From contig CAYMSH010000186.1 of assembly GCA_964392945.1 (NCBI GenBank), forward strand, positions 1 to 12,153: 12,153 nt of DNA. Direction: 5' to 3'. The position numbers and the translations under genes were made by a program. The notes below the pieces were generated by a model. The model was given only the letters and a program-made list of their open reading frames with translations, had not been told where the DNA came from and did no database searches. This document shows positions 5,844 through 12,153 of this stretch, piece by piece (position 1 is the first letter of the stretch; each line of letters begins with the position of its first letter). Origin of the DNA: BS750m-G57 sp964392945. GTDB lineage: Bacteria > Planctomycetota > Phycisphaerae > SM23-33.

Positions 5844-5845
5844 GA

Positions 5846-5877
5846 GGCCCGTCGGGTGACCCCCGGCGGGCCTTTTT
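5846..5877 (+). terminator. Rho-independent terminator after gapA
   Basis: GGCCCGTCGGG (5846-5856) pairs with CCCGGCGGGCC (5862-5872), 11 base pairs including one T-G wobble, with a 5-base loop, followed directly by TTTTT (5873-5877). It lies 39 bases past the gapA stop and 46 bases before the pgk ATG. Confidence 0.9.
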
Positions 5878-5923
5878 ACCGAAAAACCGATCAACGGGAA
5901 TAGCGACCGGAAGGACTAGAGTA

Positions 5924-7132
5924 ATGGCGACTAAGACGATTTCAGATATTGACGTAGCCGGCAAAAAAGTACTGATGCGCGTGGACTTTAACGTTCCGCT
6001 CCGTGATGGGAAAGTCACTAATGACAAGCGTATCGTGGCCGCTCTGCCGTCGATCAACAAGGTTGTCGAGGCCGGCGGGAAGTTGATCCTCATGAGTCAT
6101 CTGGGTCGCCCCAAGGGACAGGTCAGTGCCGAGTTCTCCCTCAAGCCCGCGGCCGATCGTCTGGGCGAACTTATCGGTCAGACAGTGCAGATGGGTCCGG
6201 CGGACATAGCCGGCGCCGAGGCCGTTGAAATGGTCGACGCCCTCGAGCCCGGTCAGGTGCTCTTGCTTGAAAACGTTCGTTTCGATGCGCGTGAAGACAG
6301 CAAGGACGTAGCCGAGGTCGAAGAGTTTGGTCGCGAGTTGGCCGCTCTGGGCGAAGTCTATATTAATGACGCATTCGGCACGTGTCACCGCAATCACGCC
6401 TCGATGTGGGGCGTTCCCAAAGCCATCCAGGCCGCCGGCGGACAGGCCGTCGCCGGACTCCTCGTCGAAAAGGAAATCAAGTACCTCTCCGAGGCTGTCG
6501 CCGAGCCGGCTCGTCCGTTCGTGGCGATCCTGGGCGGTGCGAAGGTTTCCGACAAGATACTCCTGGTCTCCTCGCTTCTGGACAAGGTCGATAAGATCAT
6601 CATCGGCGGCGGAATGGCCTACACGATGCTCAAGAGCCAGGGCGTTGAGATTGGAAACAGCCTGCTGCAGGAAGAGCAGGTCGAACCGATGAAGGAACTC
6701 CTGGCCCGAGCGGGAGACAAGATCGTGCTGCCCAGCGATCACGTATGCACAGACGATTTCGCCAACGGAGGCCCGATGCCCAGCGAAGGCGGCGACATTC
6801 CCGACGGACTTATGGGAATGGACATCGGTCCCAAGTCGATCGACGAGTTCGATTCGATCGTGGAATCAGCCGGTACGGTCATCTGGAACGGTCCGATGGG
6901 CGTTTTCGAGAAGGCCGACTTCGCCACGGGCACCAAGTCGATCGCCCAGGCGCTGGCTTCGGCGACTGAAGGCGGTGCGATCAGCGTGATCGGCGGCGGC
7001 GATTCGGCCGCTGCTGTCGAGCAGATGGGTCTGGACGAGAAGATGACGCACGTGTCCACAGGCGGCGGGGCGTCGCTGACTTATCTCGAGGGCAAGCCGA
7101 TGGGGCCCATCGAAATACTTGACCAGAAGTAG
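5924..7132 (+). CDS. pgk: Phosphoglycerate kinase
   Basis: Transfers the acyl phosphate of 1,3-bisphosphoglycerate to ADP, giving 3-phosphoglycerate and ATP: the step after GapA. 402 residues, a full-length two-lobed enzyme. The N-lobe has the substrate loop VLMRVDFNVPLRDGKVTNDK (16-35) and SHLGRPKG (58-65), and ENVRF (116-120). The C-lobe has GGAKVSDK (204-211, nucleotide-binding Lys), GGGMAYTM (228-235), NGPMGVFE (322-329), GGGDSAAA (357-364) and STGGGA (378-383) near the active-site hinge. FGTCHRNHAS (151-160) differs from the commoner FGTAHRAHAS at Cys154 and Asn157 but keeps the Arg. The ATG has AAGGA at 5911-5915. Because a terminator precedes it, expression depends on partial read-through or on a promoter at 5815-5843. 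Confidence 0.97.
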   Translation: MATKTISDIDVAGKKVLMRVDFNVPLRDGKVTNDKRIVAALPSINKVVEAGGKLILMSHLGRPKGQVSAEFSLKPAADRLGELIGQTVQMGPADIAGAEAVEMVDALEPGQVLLLENVRFDAREDSKDVAEVEEFGRELAALGEVYINDAFGTCHRNHASMWGVPKAIQAAGGQAVAGLLVEKEIKYLSEAVAEPARPFVAILGGAKVSDKILLVSSLLDKVDKIIIGGGMAYTMLKSQGVEIGNSLLQEEQVEPMKELLARAGDKIVLPSDHVCTDDFANGGPMPSEGGDIPDGLMGMDIGPKSIDEFDSIVESAGTVIWNGPMGVFEKADFATGTKSIAQALASATEGGAISVIGGGDSAAAVEQMGLDEKMTHVSTGGGASLTYLEGKPMGPIEILDQK

Positions 7133-7147
7133 CGGTATAACGATAAT
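7119..7147 (+). promoter_or_regulatory. Promoter of the rpe-accD operon, inside the 3' end of pgk
   Basis: TTGACC (7119-7124), an exact 17-base spacer and GATAAT (7142-7147), five of six matches in each hexamer. The -35 overlaps the last pgk codons. Transcription would start near 7154, just before the 7159-7204 hairpin. Confidence 0.65.
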
Positions 7148-7158
7148 ATAGCCAAATA

Positions 7159-7204
7159 CCAAAGCCCAGCGGCCGGTGCTGACAGATCGGCTGGTGGGCT
7201 TTGG
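7159..7204 (+). promoter_or_regulatory. 17-position hairpin in the rpe leader / pgk 3' region
   Basis: Positions 7159-7175 pair with 7188-7204 over 17 positions: one G-G mismatch, one G-T wobble, the outer ten pairs (CCAAAGCCCA/TGGGCTTTGG) perfect, loop 12 bases. No T run follows, so a simple terminator is unlikely. It begins about 5 bases after the predicted rpe start site and ends 8 bases before the GAGG ribosome site, so it is best read as a leader structure. Acting as a pgk mRNA 3' end is the alternative. Confidence 0.55.
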
Positions 7205-7224
7205 CAACGTATGAGGCGATCGAT

Positions 7225-7923
7225 ATGCACAGAGGCAATCCGTGGGCTGATTTTGCAGGACGAGCGGTCATTGCGCCGTCGCTTCTTGCATGCGATTTCG
7301 CTCGCGTGGGTTCGGAGATCGATCGCGTTCTTGACGCCGGAGCCGACGTGATACACGTTGACGTCATGGACGGTCATTTTGTGACGAACCTGTCGATGGG
7401 TCCGCCCGTGGTCAAATCGATCCGGGCCTACACCCAGGCCGCTCTGGACGTGCACATAATGGTCACCGATCCGGCGTATTACATTGAGCGATTCGCCGAA
7501 GTCGGAGCCGACAGCATCACGTTTCATATTGAAGCGGCCGACAATCCGGGCCAACTGGTCGAAAGACTCAGAGCCCTGGGGCTCGGCGTTGGCGTGTCGG
7601 TTCGTCCGGCGACGCCTGCAGAGGCGCTGGCCGAGATCATCGAAATGGTTGACCTGGTGTTGGTTATGACTGTTGAGCCGGGTTACGGCGGTCAATCGTT
7701 CATGGACGATATGCTGGACAAGATAGTTGCAGTTCGCCGAATGTTGAGACCCGATCAACGCCTGCAGGTTGACGGCGGGATTGACGCGGCGACAATAGTC
7801 AGGTGTGCTGACGCCGGAGCCGACGCATTCGTTTCCGGGAGCAGCATATTCGGAGCTGACGACGTGGCCGGGGCGATCGGCGCCCTGAAAGCCGCCGTCA
7901 GCGATAACAAAGGACGCCATTGA
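7225..7923 (+). CDS. rpe: Ribulose-phosphate 3-epimerase
   Basis: Interconverts D-ribulose 5-phosphate and D-xylulose 5-phosphate in the pentose phosphate (or Calvin) pathway. 232 residues, TIM barrel. Motifs: IAPSLLACDFA (16-26), HVDVMDGHFV (44-53, metal ligands His44 and Asp46), DVHIMV (75-80, His77), MTVEPGYGGQSF (148-159, the phosphate-side loop) and QVDGGID (181-187, catalytic Asp183), then SGSSIFG (204-210). I chose the ATG at 7225 because GAGG at 7213-7216 is well spaced; a TTG at 7201 in the same frame would add 8 residues but lies inside the right arm of a strong hairpin. The last bases overlap the start of the next gene (TTGA), so translation is probably coupled. It appears to have its own promoter at 7119-7147. 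Confidence 0.95.
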   Translation: MHRGNPWADFAGRAVIAPSLLACDFARVGSEIDRVLDAGADVIHVDVMDGHFVTNLSMGPPVVKSIRAYTQAALDVHIMVTDPAYYIERFAEVGADSITFHIEAADNPGQLVERLRALGLGVGVSVRPATPAEALAEIIEMVDLVLVMTVEPGYGGQSFMDDMLDKIVAVRRMLRPDQRLQVDGGIDAATIVRCADAGADAFVSGSSIFGADDVAGAIGALKAAVSDNKGRH

Positions 7924-8519
7924 ACGTTAACGGCAACAAGCAGATGTCCAAGTTGTTTGTGGTCCAGACCGGCCAGACCATCTGGGAGGTCCAGGACCGC
8001 ATCGAGTCGGTTCCCGGCGCTCCTCTTACCGAGGCCGGGGCCGAAACTGCCGAGCGCGTCGCCGGCGAGCTTGCCGCCTGCGGTCTGCCGATACGAGCGA
8101 TTTACGCCTGCGACGGTGAGTCGGAGCGTCAGACCGCGACTTTAGTCGCACAGGCCCTCGGCATGAAGATTCGAACCGAGCCGGAGCTGCGCGAGTTGGA
8201 TTACGGTTTGTGGCAGGGCCTGACGCGTGACGAACTGAAGCGTCGCCAGCCCAAGATGTATCGCCAGTGGGCCGAGTCGCCGTCAAGCGTTCGGCCTCCG
8301 GGCGGCGAGACGCTCGAAGAGGCCCAGGAAAGGCTCAAAGCCGCGATCAAGAGCATTTTCAAGCGTCACAAGGATTACGCCGCGGTGCTCGTGCTCAGAC
8401 CGGTGGCCGTCGGGCTTCTCAGGTGCCTGCTGACCCACGATCCTGTAGAGCAAATATGGAGTCATGTGGACAACGAGTTCACATGGGGAAGTTACGAGAT
8501 GGATTCGCTGTCTCTGTGA
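7920..8519 (+). CDS. Histidine-phosphatase-fold protein lacking both catalytic histidines
   Basis: A 199-residue protein of the phosphoglycerate mutase / histidine phosphatase superfamily, probably a pseudoenzyme. The fold is readable throughout: LFVVQTGQT (12-20) where active members have L-VRHGET; LTEAGAETAERVA (36-48); CDGESERQTA (64-73) for S-LxRAxQTA, keeping Arg70; ELRELDYGLWQG (89-100), keeping Glu92; PGGET (127-131); and AVLVLRPVAVGLLRCLL (155-171) where active members have VSHGGxIR. The phosphorylated His is therefore Thr17 and the second His is Arg160. Start chosen: TTG at 7920, overlapping the rpe stop, with AAGGA at 7910-7914; an in-frame ATG at 7944 would drop 8 residues but has no ribosome site. 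It sits between rpe and accD in a tight operon. A regulatory or scaffolding role is inference. Confidence 0.85.
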   Translation: MNVNGNKQMSKLFVVQTGQTIWEVQDRIESVPGAPLTEAGAETAERVAGELAACGLPIRAIYACDGESERQTATLVAQALGMKIRTEPELRELDYGLWQGLTRDELKRRQPKMYRQWAESPSSVRPPGGETLEEAQERLKAAIKSIFKRHKDYAAVLVLRPVAVGLLRCLLTHDPVEQIWSHVDNEFTWGSYEMDSLSL

Positions 8520-8526
8520 GGTTGAT

Positions 8527-9396
8527 ATGTCCCAGATAGATCCGGAACCAACTAGACCTTACGATTCTTCGGGCTTTGCAGGCCCGGCCATGCGTGAGAA
8601 ACGCGACATTCCCGATGGTCTCTGGCTGCGGTGTCCCGATTGCGAGGAGATGCTGTATCGCAAGACCGTCTCGGAGAATCAGGAGGTCTGCCCCGAGTGC
8701 CAGCATCATTTCCGCCTGAGCGGCGCTCAGCGCATAGAGCAGTTGACCGATCCTGACAGTTTCGAGGAGATGTTCGGCGATCTGGCTCCGGCCGATCCGC
8801 TGAAGTTCAAATGGTCCGGCAAGACGCTCGCCGATCGCATAGCGGCCGAGCAGGCCAAGACCGGGCAGATCGAAGCAGTTCGCACCGGCGTAGCATATAT
8901 CAAAGGCCGACGCATCGCACTCGGCGCGATGGACGGCGACTGGTTGATGGGCTCGCTGGGATCGGTTGTCGGCGAGAAGATAACGCGCCTGATCGAGTTG
9001 GCGACCGAGGAGAAGCTTCCGCTGGTGCTGGTGTGCGTATCGGGCGGCGCCAGAATGCACGAGGGCGCATTGAGCCTGATGCAGATGGCCAAGACATCGG
9101 CCGCCCTGGCGCGGTTCGACAACGCCGGCGGGTTGTTCATTTCCGTGCTGAGCGATCCGACGACCGGCGGTACTACGGCGAGTTTCGCCATGCTGGGCGA
9201 TATGATAATAGCCGAGCCCAAGGCCTTGATCGGATTCGCCGGTCAGCGGGTAATCGCCAATACGATCAAGAGCGAATTGCCCGAAGGCTTCCAGCGAGCC
9301 GAGTTCCTGCTGGAACACGGGTTCATTGACCGCATCGTGCATCGAGGGGAACTCCGCAGCGAGTTGGCCCGGCTGATCGACTACTGTCTCAGGTAG
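8527..9396 (+). CDS. accD: Acetyl-CoA carboxylase carboxyltransferase subunit beta
   Basis: With AccA, transfers the carboxyl group from carboxybiotin to acetyl-CoA, giving malonyl-CoA for fatty acid synthesis. 289 residues, slightly shorter than E. coli AccD (304). The N-terminus has the zinc ribbon CPDC (36-39) and CPEC (55-58) typical of bacterial AccD, then the crotonase-like carboxyltransferase domain with VSGGARMHEGALSLMQMAK, LSDPTTGGTTASFAMLGD and a GFAGQRVI segment, ending with a hydrophobic helix and FIDRIVHR. The ATG at 8527 follows GAGG at 8518-8521, which overlaps the preceding stop codon; an upstream ATG at 8464 lies in the preceding gene and adds non-family sequence. It is the last gene of the rpe operon. 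accA was not seen in the window. Confidence 0.96.
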   Translation: MSQIDPEPTRPYDSSGFAGPAMREKRDIPDGLWLRCPDCEEMLYRKTVSENQEVCPECQHHFRLSGAQRIEQLTDPDSFEEMFGDLAPADPLKFKWSGKTLADRIAAEQAKTGQIEAVRTGVAYIKGRRIALGAMDGDWLMGSLGSVVGEKITRLIELATEEKLPLVLVCVSGGARMHEGALSLMQMAKTSAALARFDNAGGLFISVLSDPTTGGTTASFAMLGDMIIAEPKALIGFAGQRVIANTIKSELPEGFQRAEFLLEHGFIDRIVHRGELRSELARLIDYCLR

Positions 9397-9419
9397 ACAG
9401 CTCGGCTCGGTTAGCTGTC
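9396..9419. terminator. Short hairpin between convergent accD and RNase E/G genes
   Basis: GACAGCT (9396-9402) and AGCTGTC (9413-9419) are perfect 7-base arms with a 10-base loop, covering the end of the accD stop codon and the end of the opposite gene. Only 14 bases separate the stop codons. No T run is present on either strand, so a terminator role is tentative. Confidence 0.3.
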
Positions 9420-11681
9420 GCTGTCGTCAAATCCCATCGCCTCCAGCAGCGTCTTCTGGGGCGGCTTGCCTTTTCGTTCTTCCCGCTGCCTGGCTTCGAA
9501 CTCTTCGCGAAGTTTCGACGGAGGCGTCACCGCGGGCACATCATCGTCAGCGGTTTTCACTTCGACGGCCTCCTTCGGCGCGGCGGTCTTTCGCCTGGAC
9601 GACTTGCTCTTCTTCTTGGCGCGTTTGGCGGTTTTCTTGGCCGCCTTCTTCTTGGTCTTCTTGGCAGGTGCTTTCGCCGAAGCTTTGTCCGATTCGGTTT
9701 TGTCGTTCTTGGCGGCGGTTGACTTCGAGCTGGATCGGCGCCGGCGGGACTTGGATTTGGCGGCTTTCTCAGGCGCCTCGGATTCCTTCTCGTCGGTCTT
9801 CTTTTCGTCGGGTTTGTTTTGGTCGGTTTTGTTGGGCTTGGGGGGGTTGTTCCTGGGGCGCGTGGCGGGCGTCTTATGGGTCTTTTCGGTATCTTCGCTC
9901 TTCTCGGTCTTTTCGGCCGGCTTGTCTGTTTCGGTCTTGGGCGCGTCCTTGGCGTCTGCGGTCTTCTTGTCGCCGCCGGATCTTTTTCTTCTTCGCGTTC
10001 TCTTGGATTTGCTCGACTTGGGAGAATCCTCGTCGTCGGAGTCCTGGGGGTCTTTGGATTCTGCTTTTCCGGTCTTGCCGTTCATGAACGCTTCGAGCTG
10101 TGAAGTCTTGAGTTTGTTGCGTTTCTGTTTGCCTGTTTCACCGGCGACTTTCGATCCTCTGGCGTTTACGCATTCGATCTGCACGTCGTCTCCCGTCAGC
10201 TCGCTGTCTGCGGTGATTATGACGGTCTTCTTGGTCTCTTCCTCTAGTTGGATAATGTCTTTCCGCTGGTAGTTGGCCAGGTAGTGGGCCACTTGCGGCG
10301 GGCACTTGATATTGATCTCGGTGATGTCTTTATTCGTTGCGGCCCTGGACAGTAGTCGCATGACCACGAGGGCCTGGGACTCTTCGGATTTGACCATTCC
10401 CAGCCCGTCGCAGTGCGGGCAATTGCTGTAGTAACTGTGCTTCAGCGACGGTCCGAGCCGCTGCCTGGTCATCTGCAGAATTCCGAAGCTGTTGATCCGC
10501 AGGATGCGGTTCTTGGCCCGATCGCCCTTGATGACGTCCTTTAGCTCCTTCTCGACTGCGCGGCGGTTCTTCTCATTGCGCATGTCGATGAAGTCCATTA
10601 CGATCACACCGCCCAGATCGCGCATGCGGAGCTGTCTTCCGATCGCTCGCGCCGCTTCGAGGTTGGTGTTCAGGGCCGTCGCTTCAGCGTCGCTGTGTCC
10701 GCGGGATCGCCCGGAGTTCACGTCTATGGCCACTAACGCCTCTGTCGGGTCGATCACCAGCGAGCCGCCGGAGGGCAGTTCCACTCGTCGAGAATTGATC
10801 TTGTCTATTTCTTCGTCGAGCCCCATGTCGTGGAACAGACCGGCCGAGCCGGTGTACACTTCGATCTTCGTCTTGGCTCTCGGCGTTGCGACTTTCAGAA
10901 AATCTCGAACTTTGATAGCCACTTCGGGATTATCGCAGACTATCCTGGCGATATCGGTGCTGTATGCGTCTCTCAGCGTCCTGATCACCAGGTCCGATTC
11001 GCGATAGATTTCCAACGGCGCCTTTGCGGTCTTTATCAGTTCGCTGGTGGACTTCCACAGTCGCAGCAGGTAGTTCAGATCACGCTGCATTTCGCGTTTG
11101 GGTCTGTTTACTCCGGCCGTTCGAACGATGAATCCCATGTCGGCCGGAAGCTCCAGCTGCGACAGGGACTCTTTGGCCTTTGTGCGGATATCTTCGTCTT
11201 CGACTTTTCTCGATACTCCCAGGCGTTTCATTCCCGGCATCATCACCAGGAGTCGTCCCGGGATCGACAGGTAGGTTGTCATTGTCGGGCCCTTTGTCCC
11301 GATACCCTCCTTGGTCATCTGCACCACGACTTCCTGTCCGCGTTTGAGGCATTCCTGTATCGGCGGGCGGTCTCTGTGGGCGGTCTTTCGACCGACGCCT
11401 TCGGAGCCTGTGGATTTTCCTTTTCCTTTCCCTTTTCCCTTGGGGAAGTGATCGCTGGTCAGGTCCGAGATGTGCAGGAACCCGTTCTTGTACAGGCCAA
11501 AATCTATGAACGCCGCCTGGATCGACGGTTCGATATTCGTAACCCGACCCTTGTATATATTCCCCACTCTCGAGGCGCTGGAGGCACGCTCGACATAGAT
11601 CTCCTCCATTACGCTGTCATTCTTTATTTCGATCCGGCATTCCTGGCCGGTCAGGCTGTTGATGAGCATCTGTCTTGCCAT
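9411..11681 (-). CDS. rng: Ribonuclease E/G family endoribonuclease
   Basis: A 5'-end-sensing endoribonuclease for mRNA decay and rRNA/tRNA processing. 756 residues from the ATG at 11681. The N-terminal S1 domain (about 40-120) has GNIYKGRVTNIEPSIQAAF and ends near a KGKGKGKGK insertion. The 5'-sensor region follows. The DNase-I-like catalytic part has AIDVNSG (Asp320) and VIVMDFIDM (Asp363), the two magnesium ligands, then RQRLGPSL and the zinc-link CPHC (421-424) used in dimer pairing. From about residue 520 a 230-residue Lys/Asp/Glu/Ser/Ala-rich disordered tail follows, as in RNase E but far longer than in RNase G, so rne is an equally fair name. Start: a TTG at 11702 would add 7 residues; the ATG fits family N-termini better, with only a weak GTGAG upstream. 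It follows the DUF2344 gene after 31 bases, probably co-transcribed. Confidence 0.92.
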   Translation of the reverse strand: MARQMLINSLTGQECRIEIKNDSVMEEIYVERASSASRVGNIYKGRVTNIEPSIQAAFIDFGLYKNGFLHISDLTSDHFPKGKGKGKGKSTGSEGVGRKTAHRDRPPIQECLKRGQEVVVQMTKEGIGTKGPTMTTYLSIPGRLLVMMPGMKRLGVSRKVEDEDIRTKAKESLSQLELPADMGFIVRTAGVNRPKREMQRDLNYLLRLWKSTSELIKTAKAPLEIYRESDLVIRTLRDAYSTDIARIVCDNPEVAIKVRDFLKVATPRAKTKIEVYTGSAGLFHDMGLDEEIDKINSRRVELPSGGSLVIDPTEALVAIDVNSGRSRGHSDAEATALNTNLEAARAIGRQLRMRDLGGVIVMDFIDMRNEKNRRAVEKELKDVIKGDRAKNRILRINSFGILQMTRQRLGPSLKHSYYSNCPHCDGLGMVKSEESQALVVMRLLSRAATNKDITEINIKCPPQVAHYLANYQRKDIIQLEEETKKTVIITADSELTGDDVQIECVNARGSKVAGETGKQKRNKLKTSQLEAFMNGKTGKAESKDPQDSDDEDSPKSSKSKRTRRRKRSGGDKKTADAKDAPKTETDKPAEKTEKSEDTEKTHKTPATRPRNNPPKPNKTDQNKPDEKKTDEKESEAPEKAAKSKSRRRRSSSKSTAAKNDKTESDKASAKAPAKKTKKKAAKKTAKRAKKKSKSSRRKTAAPKEAVEVKTADDDVPAVTPPSKLREEFEARQREERKGKPPQKTLLEAMGFDDSDS

Positions 11682-11712
11682 AATGCTGCAACTCACTTTC
11701 AATTAACGTACG

Positions 11713-12153
11713 TTATGTTGTTTCGGACCTGGCGTCGGATTCACCGTCGCCCAGGCCGCTATATTCGTTCAAATCCTGGAAGTCCAGAGATGTTCGCCTC
11801 ACCATAGCCAGGTCGCATATCGGATCGAGCCCGAGGGCTTTCATCGCTTCGACGGGCTTCGCCCAGAGGGTTTCGTGAGGAGCTTGGCTCCAGGAAAGCG
11901 AGCCGTCAAGCAACTGCACATTATCGATCAGTAGTTTCAGATCGAGGGTGCGGGTCACCGGCTCGCTATAGCCGCGTTTGCCGCGGCGTTTGGGATGTTT
12001 GGTTCGTTGGATCGGATAGCTGTCGGCCTTGGAGAACTCCTCGACGCTTCGGGCCACGGCCGCTTGCTTGTCATCCGGCAGGAGGATTTCGTAGGTGCAC
12101 CGGCTCGGCTGGGGGGTCGTCTTCATTTCCAGTCGGATTGCGTCGGAGAATTT
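11713..12153 (-). CDS. DUF2344 / TIGR03936 radical-SAM-linked protein, C-terminal part
   Basis: The C-terminal 146 residues of a gene whose start lies beyond the right edge; the frame is open to base 12153, and the ATG at 12126 is internal. Beginning FSDAIRLEMKT and containing RTKHPKRRGKR and VEAMKALGLDP, it matches my recollection of the DUF2344 family, found as a separate protein or fused to a B12-binding radical SAM enzyme and often next to an RNase E/G gene. The family's biochemical role is not settled; a link to RNA metabolism is suggested by this neighbourhood. The tail after about residue 130 is acidic and polar. The TAA stop lies 31 bases before the RNase E/G ATG. Confidence 0.75.
   Translation of the reverse strand, partial: KFSDAIRLEMKTTPQPSRCTYEILLPDDKQAAVARSVEEFSKADSYPIQRTKHPKRRGKRGYSEPVTRTLDLKLLIDNVQLLDGSLSWSQAPHETLWAKPVEAMKALGLDPICDLAMVRRTSLDFQDLNEYSGLGDGESDARSETT

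Noticed and set aside
7201..7224. TTG start adding 8 residues to Rpe
   Set aside because: It sits inside the right arm of a strong hairpin, and the ATG at 7225 has a well-spaced GAGG.
8464..8526. Upstream ATG extending AccD by 21 residues
   Set aside because: It lies in the preceding gene; the added residues are unlike AccD, and the ATG at 8527 has GAGG 5 bases before it.
9466..10272. 268-codon plus-strand frame, hydrophobic Phe/Leu/Ser-rich
   Set aside because: Antisense of the Lys/Glu-rich tail of the RNase E/G gene: complementing Lys and Glu codons yields Phe, Leu and Ser, so apparent membrane segments are artefacts.
11704..11715. Perfect 12-base palindrome TAACGTACGTTA over the DUF2344 stop codon
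   Set aside because: A 12-base palindrome is expected a few times by chance in 12 kb, and it lies between co-transcribed genes with no promoter nearby.

Overview
The window is about 12 kb of moderately GC-rich bacterial DNA with ordinary Shine-Dalgarno sites, sigma70-like promoters and one clear rho-independent terminator. Protein flavour (a long basic-tailed RNase E/G next to a DUF2344 protein, and a 402-residue pgk near gapA and rpe) and the style of the intergenic repeats suggest Planctomycetota, perhaps the Phycisphaerae side. That assignment is recall and inference; no rRNA or marker search was possible.

Layout. (1) 1-330, minus strand: start of an exported or membrane-anchored Asn/Arg-rich protein cut by the left edge, with a possible 53-residue ORF just upstream. 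(2) 809-3737, plus strand: a two-gene unit with an 8-base overlap, encoding a SIR2-family protein and a two-domain KaiC/RecA-like ATPase. Sampled stretches of the SIR2 gene are near 45-50 % GC against about 65 % in pgk and accD. This looks like an accessory, probably horizontally acquired, NAD-targeting conflict or defence module, and it is the best candidate here for an undescribed system. (3) 3738-4786: about 1 kb with no convincing gene, holding several palindromes, a C/A-rich T-poor tract, an operator-like inverted repeat and the gapA promoter and leader. (4) 4787-9396, plus strand: housekeeping carbon metabolism: gapA, a terminator, pgk, then rpe, a histidine-phosphatase-fold protein and accD. 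(5) 9411-12153, minus strand, convergent: an RNase E/G gene preceded by the 3' end of a DUF2344 gene.

How the genes fit together. GapA and Pgk carry out consecutive glycolytic/gluconeogenic steps. Rpe links the pentose phosphate pathway. AccD is the beta carboxyltransferase subunit of acetyl-CoA carboxylase, the entry to fatty acid synthesis. The gene between rpe and accD has lost both catalytic histidines of the phosphoglycerate-mutase superfamily and is probably a pseudoenzyme. The gapA and rpe transcripts both appear to begin, a few bases after the predicted start site, with long hairpins. That arrangement is known to protect mRNAs from 5'-end-dependent RNase E/G attack, which is notable with an RNase E/G gene a few kb away.

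No tRNA, rRNA, CRISPR array, transposase or integrase was seen.
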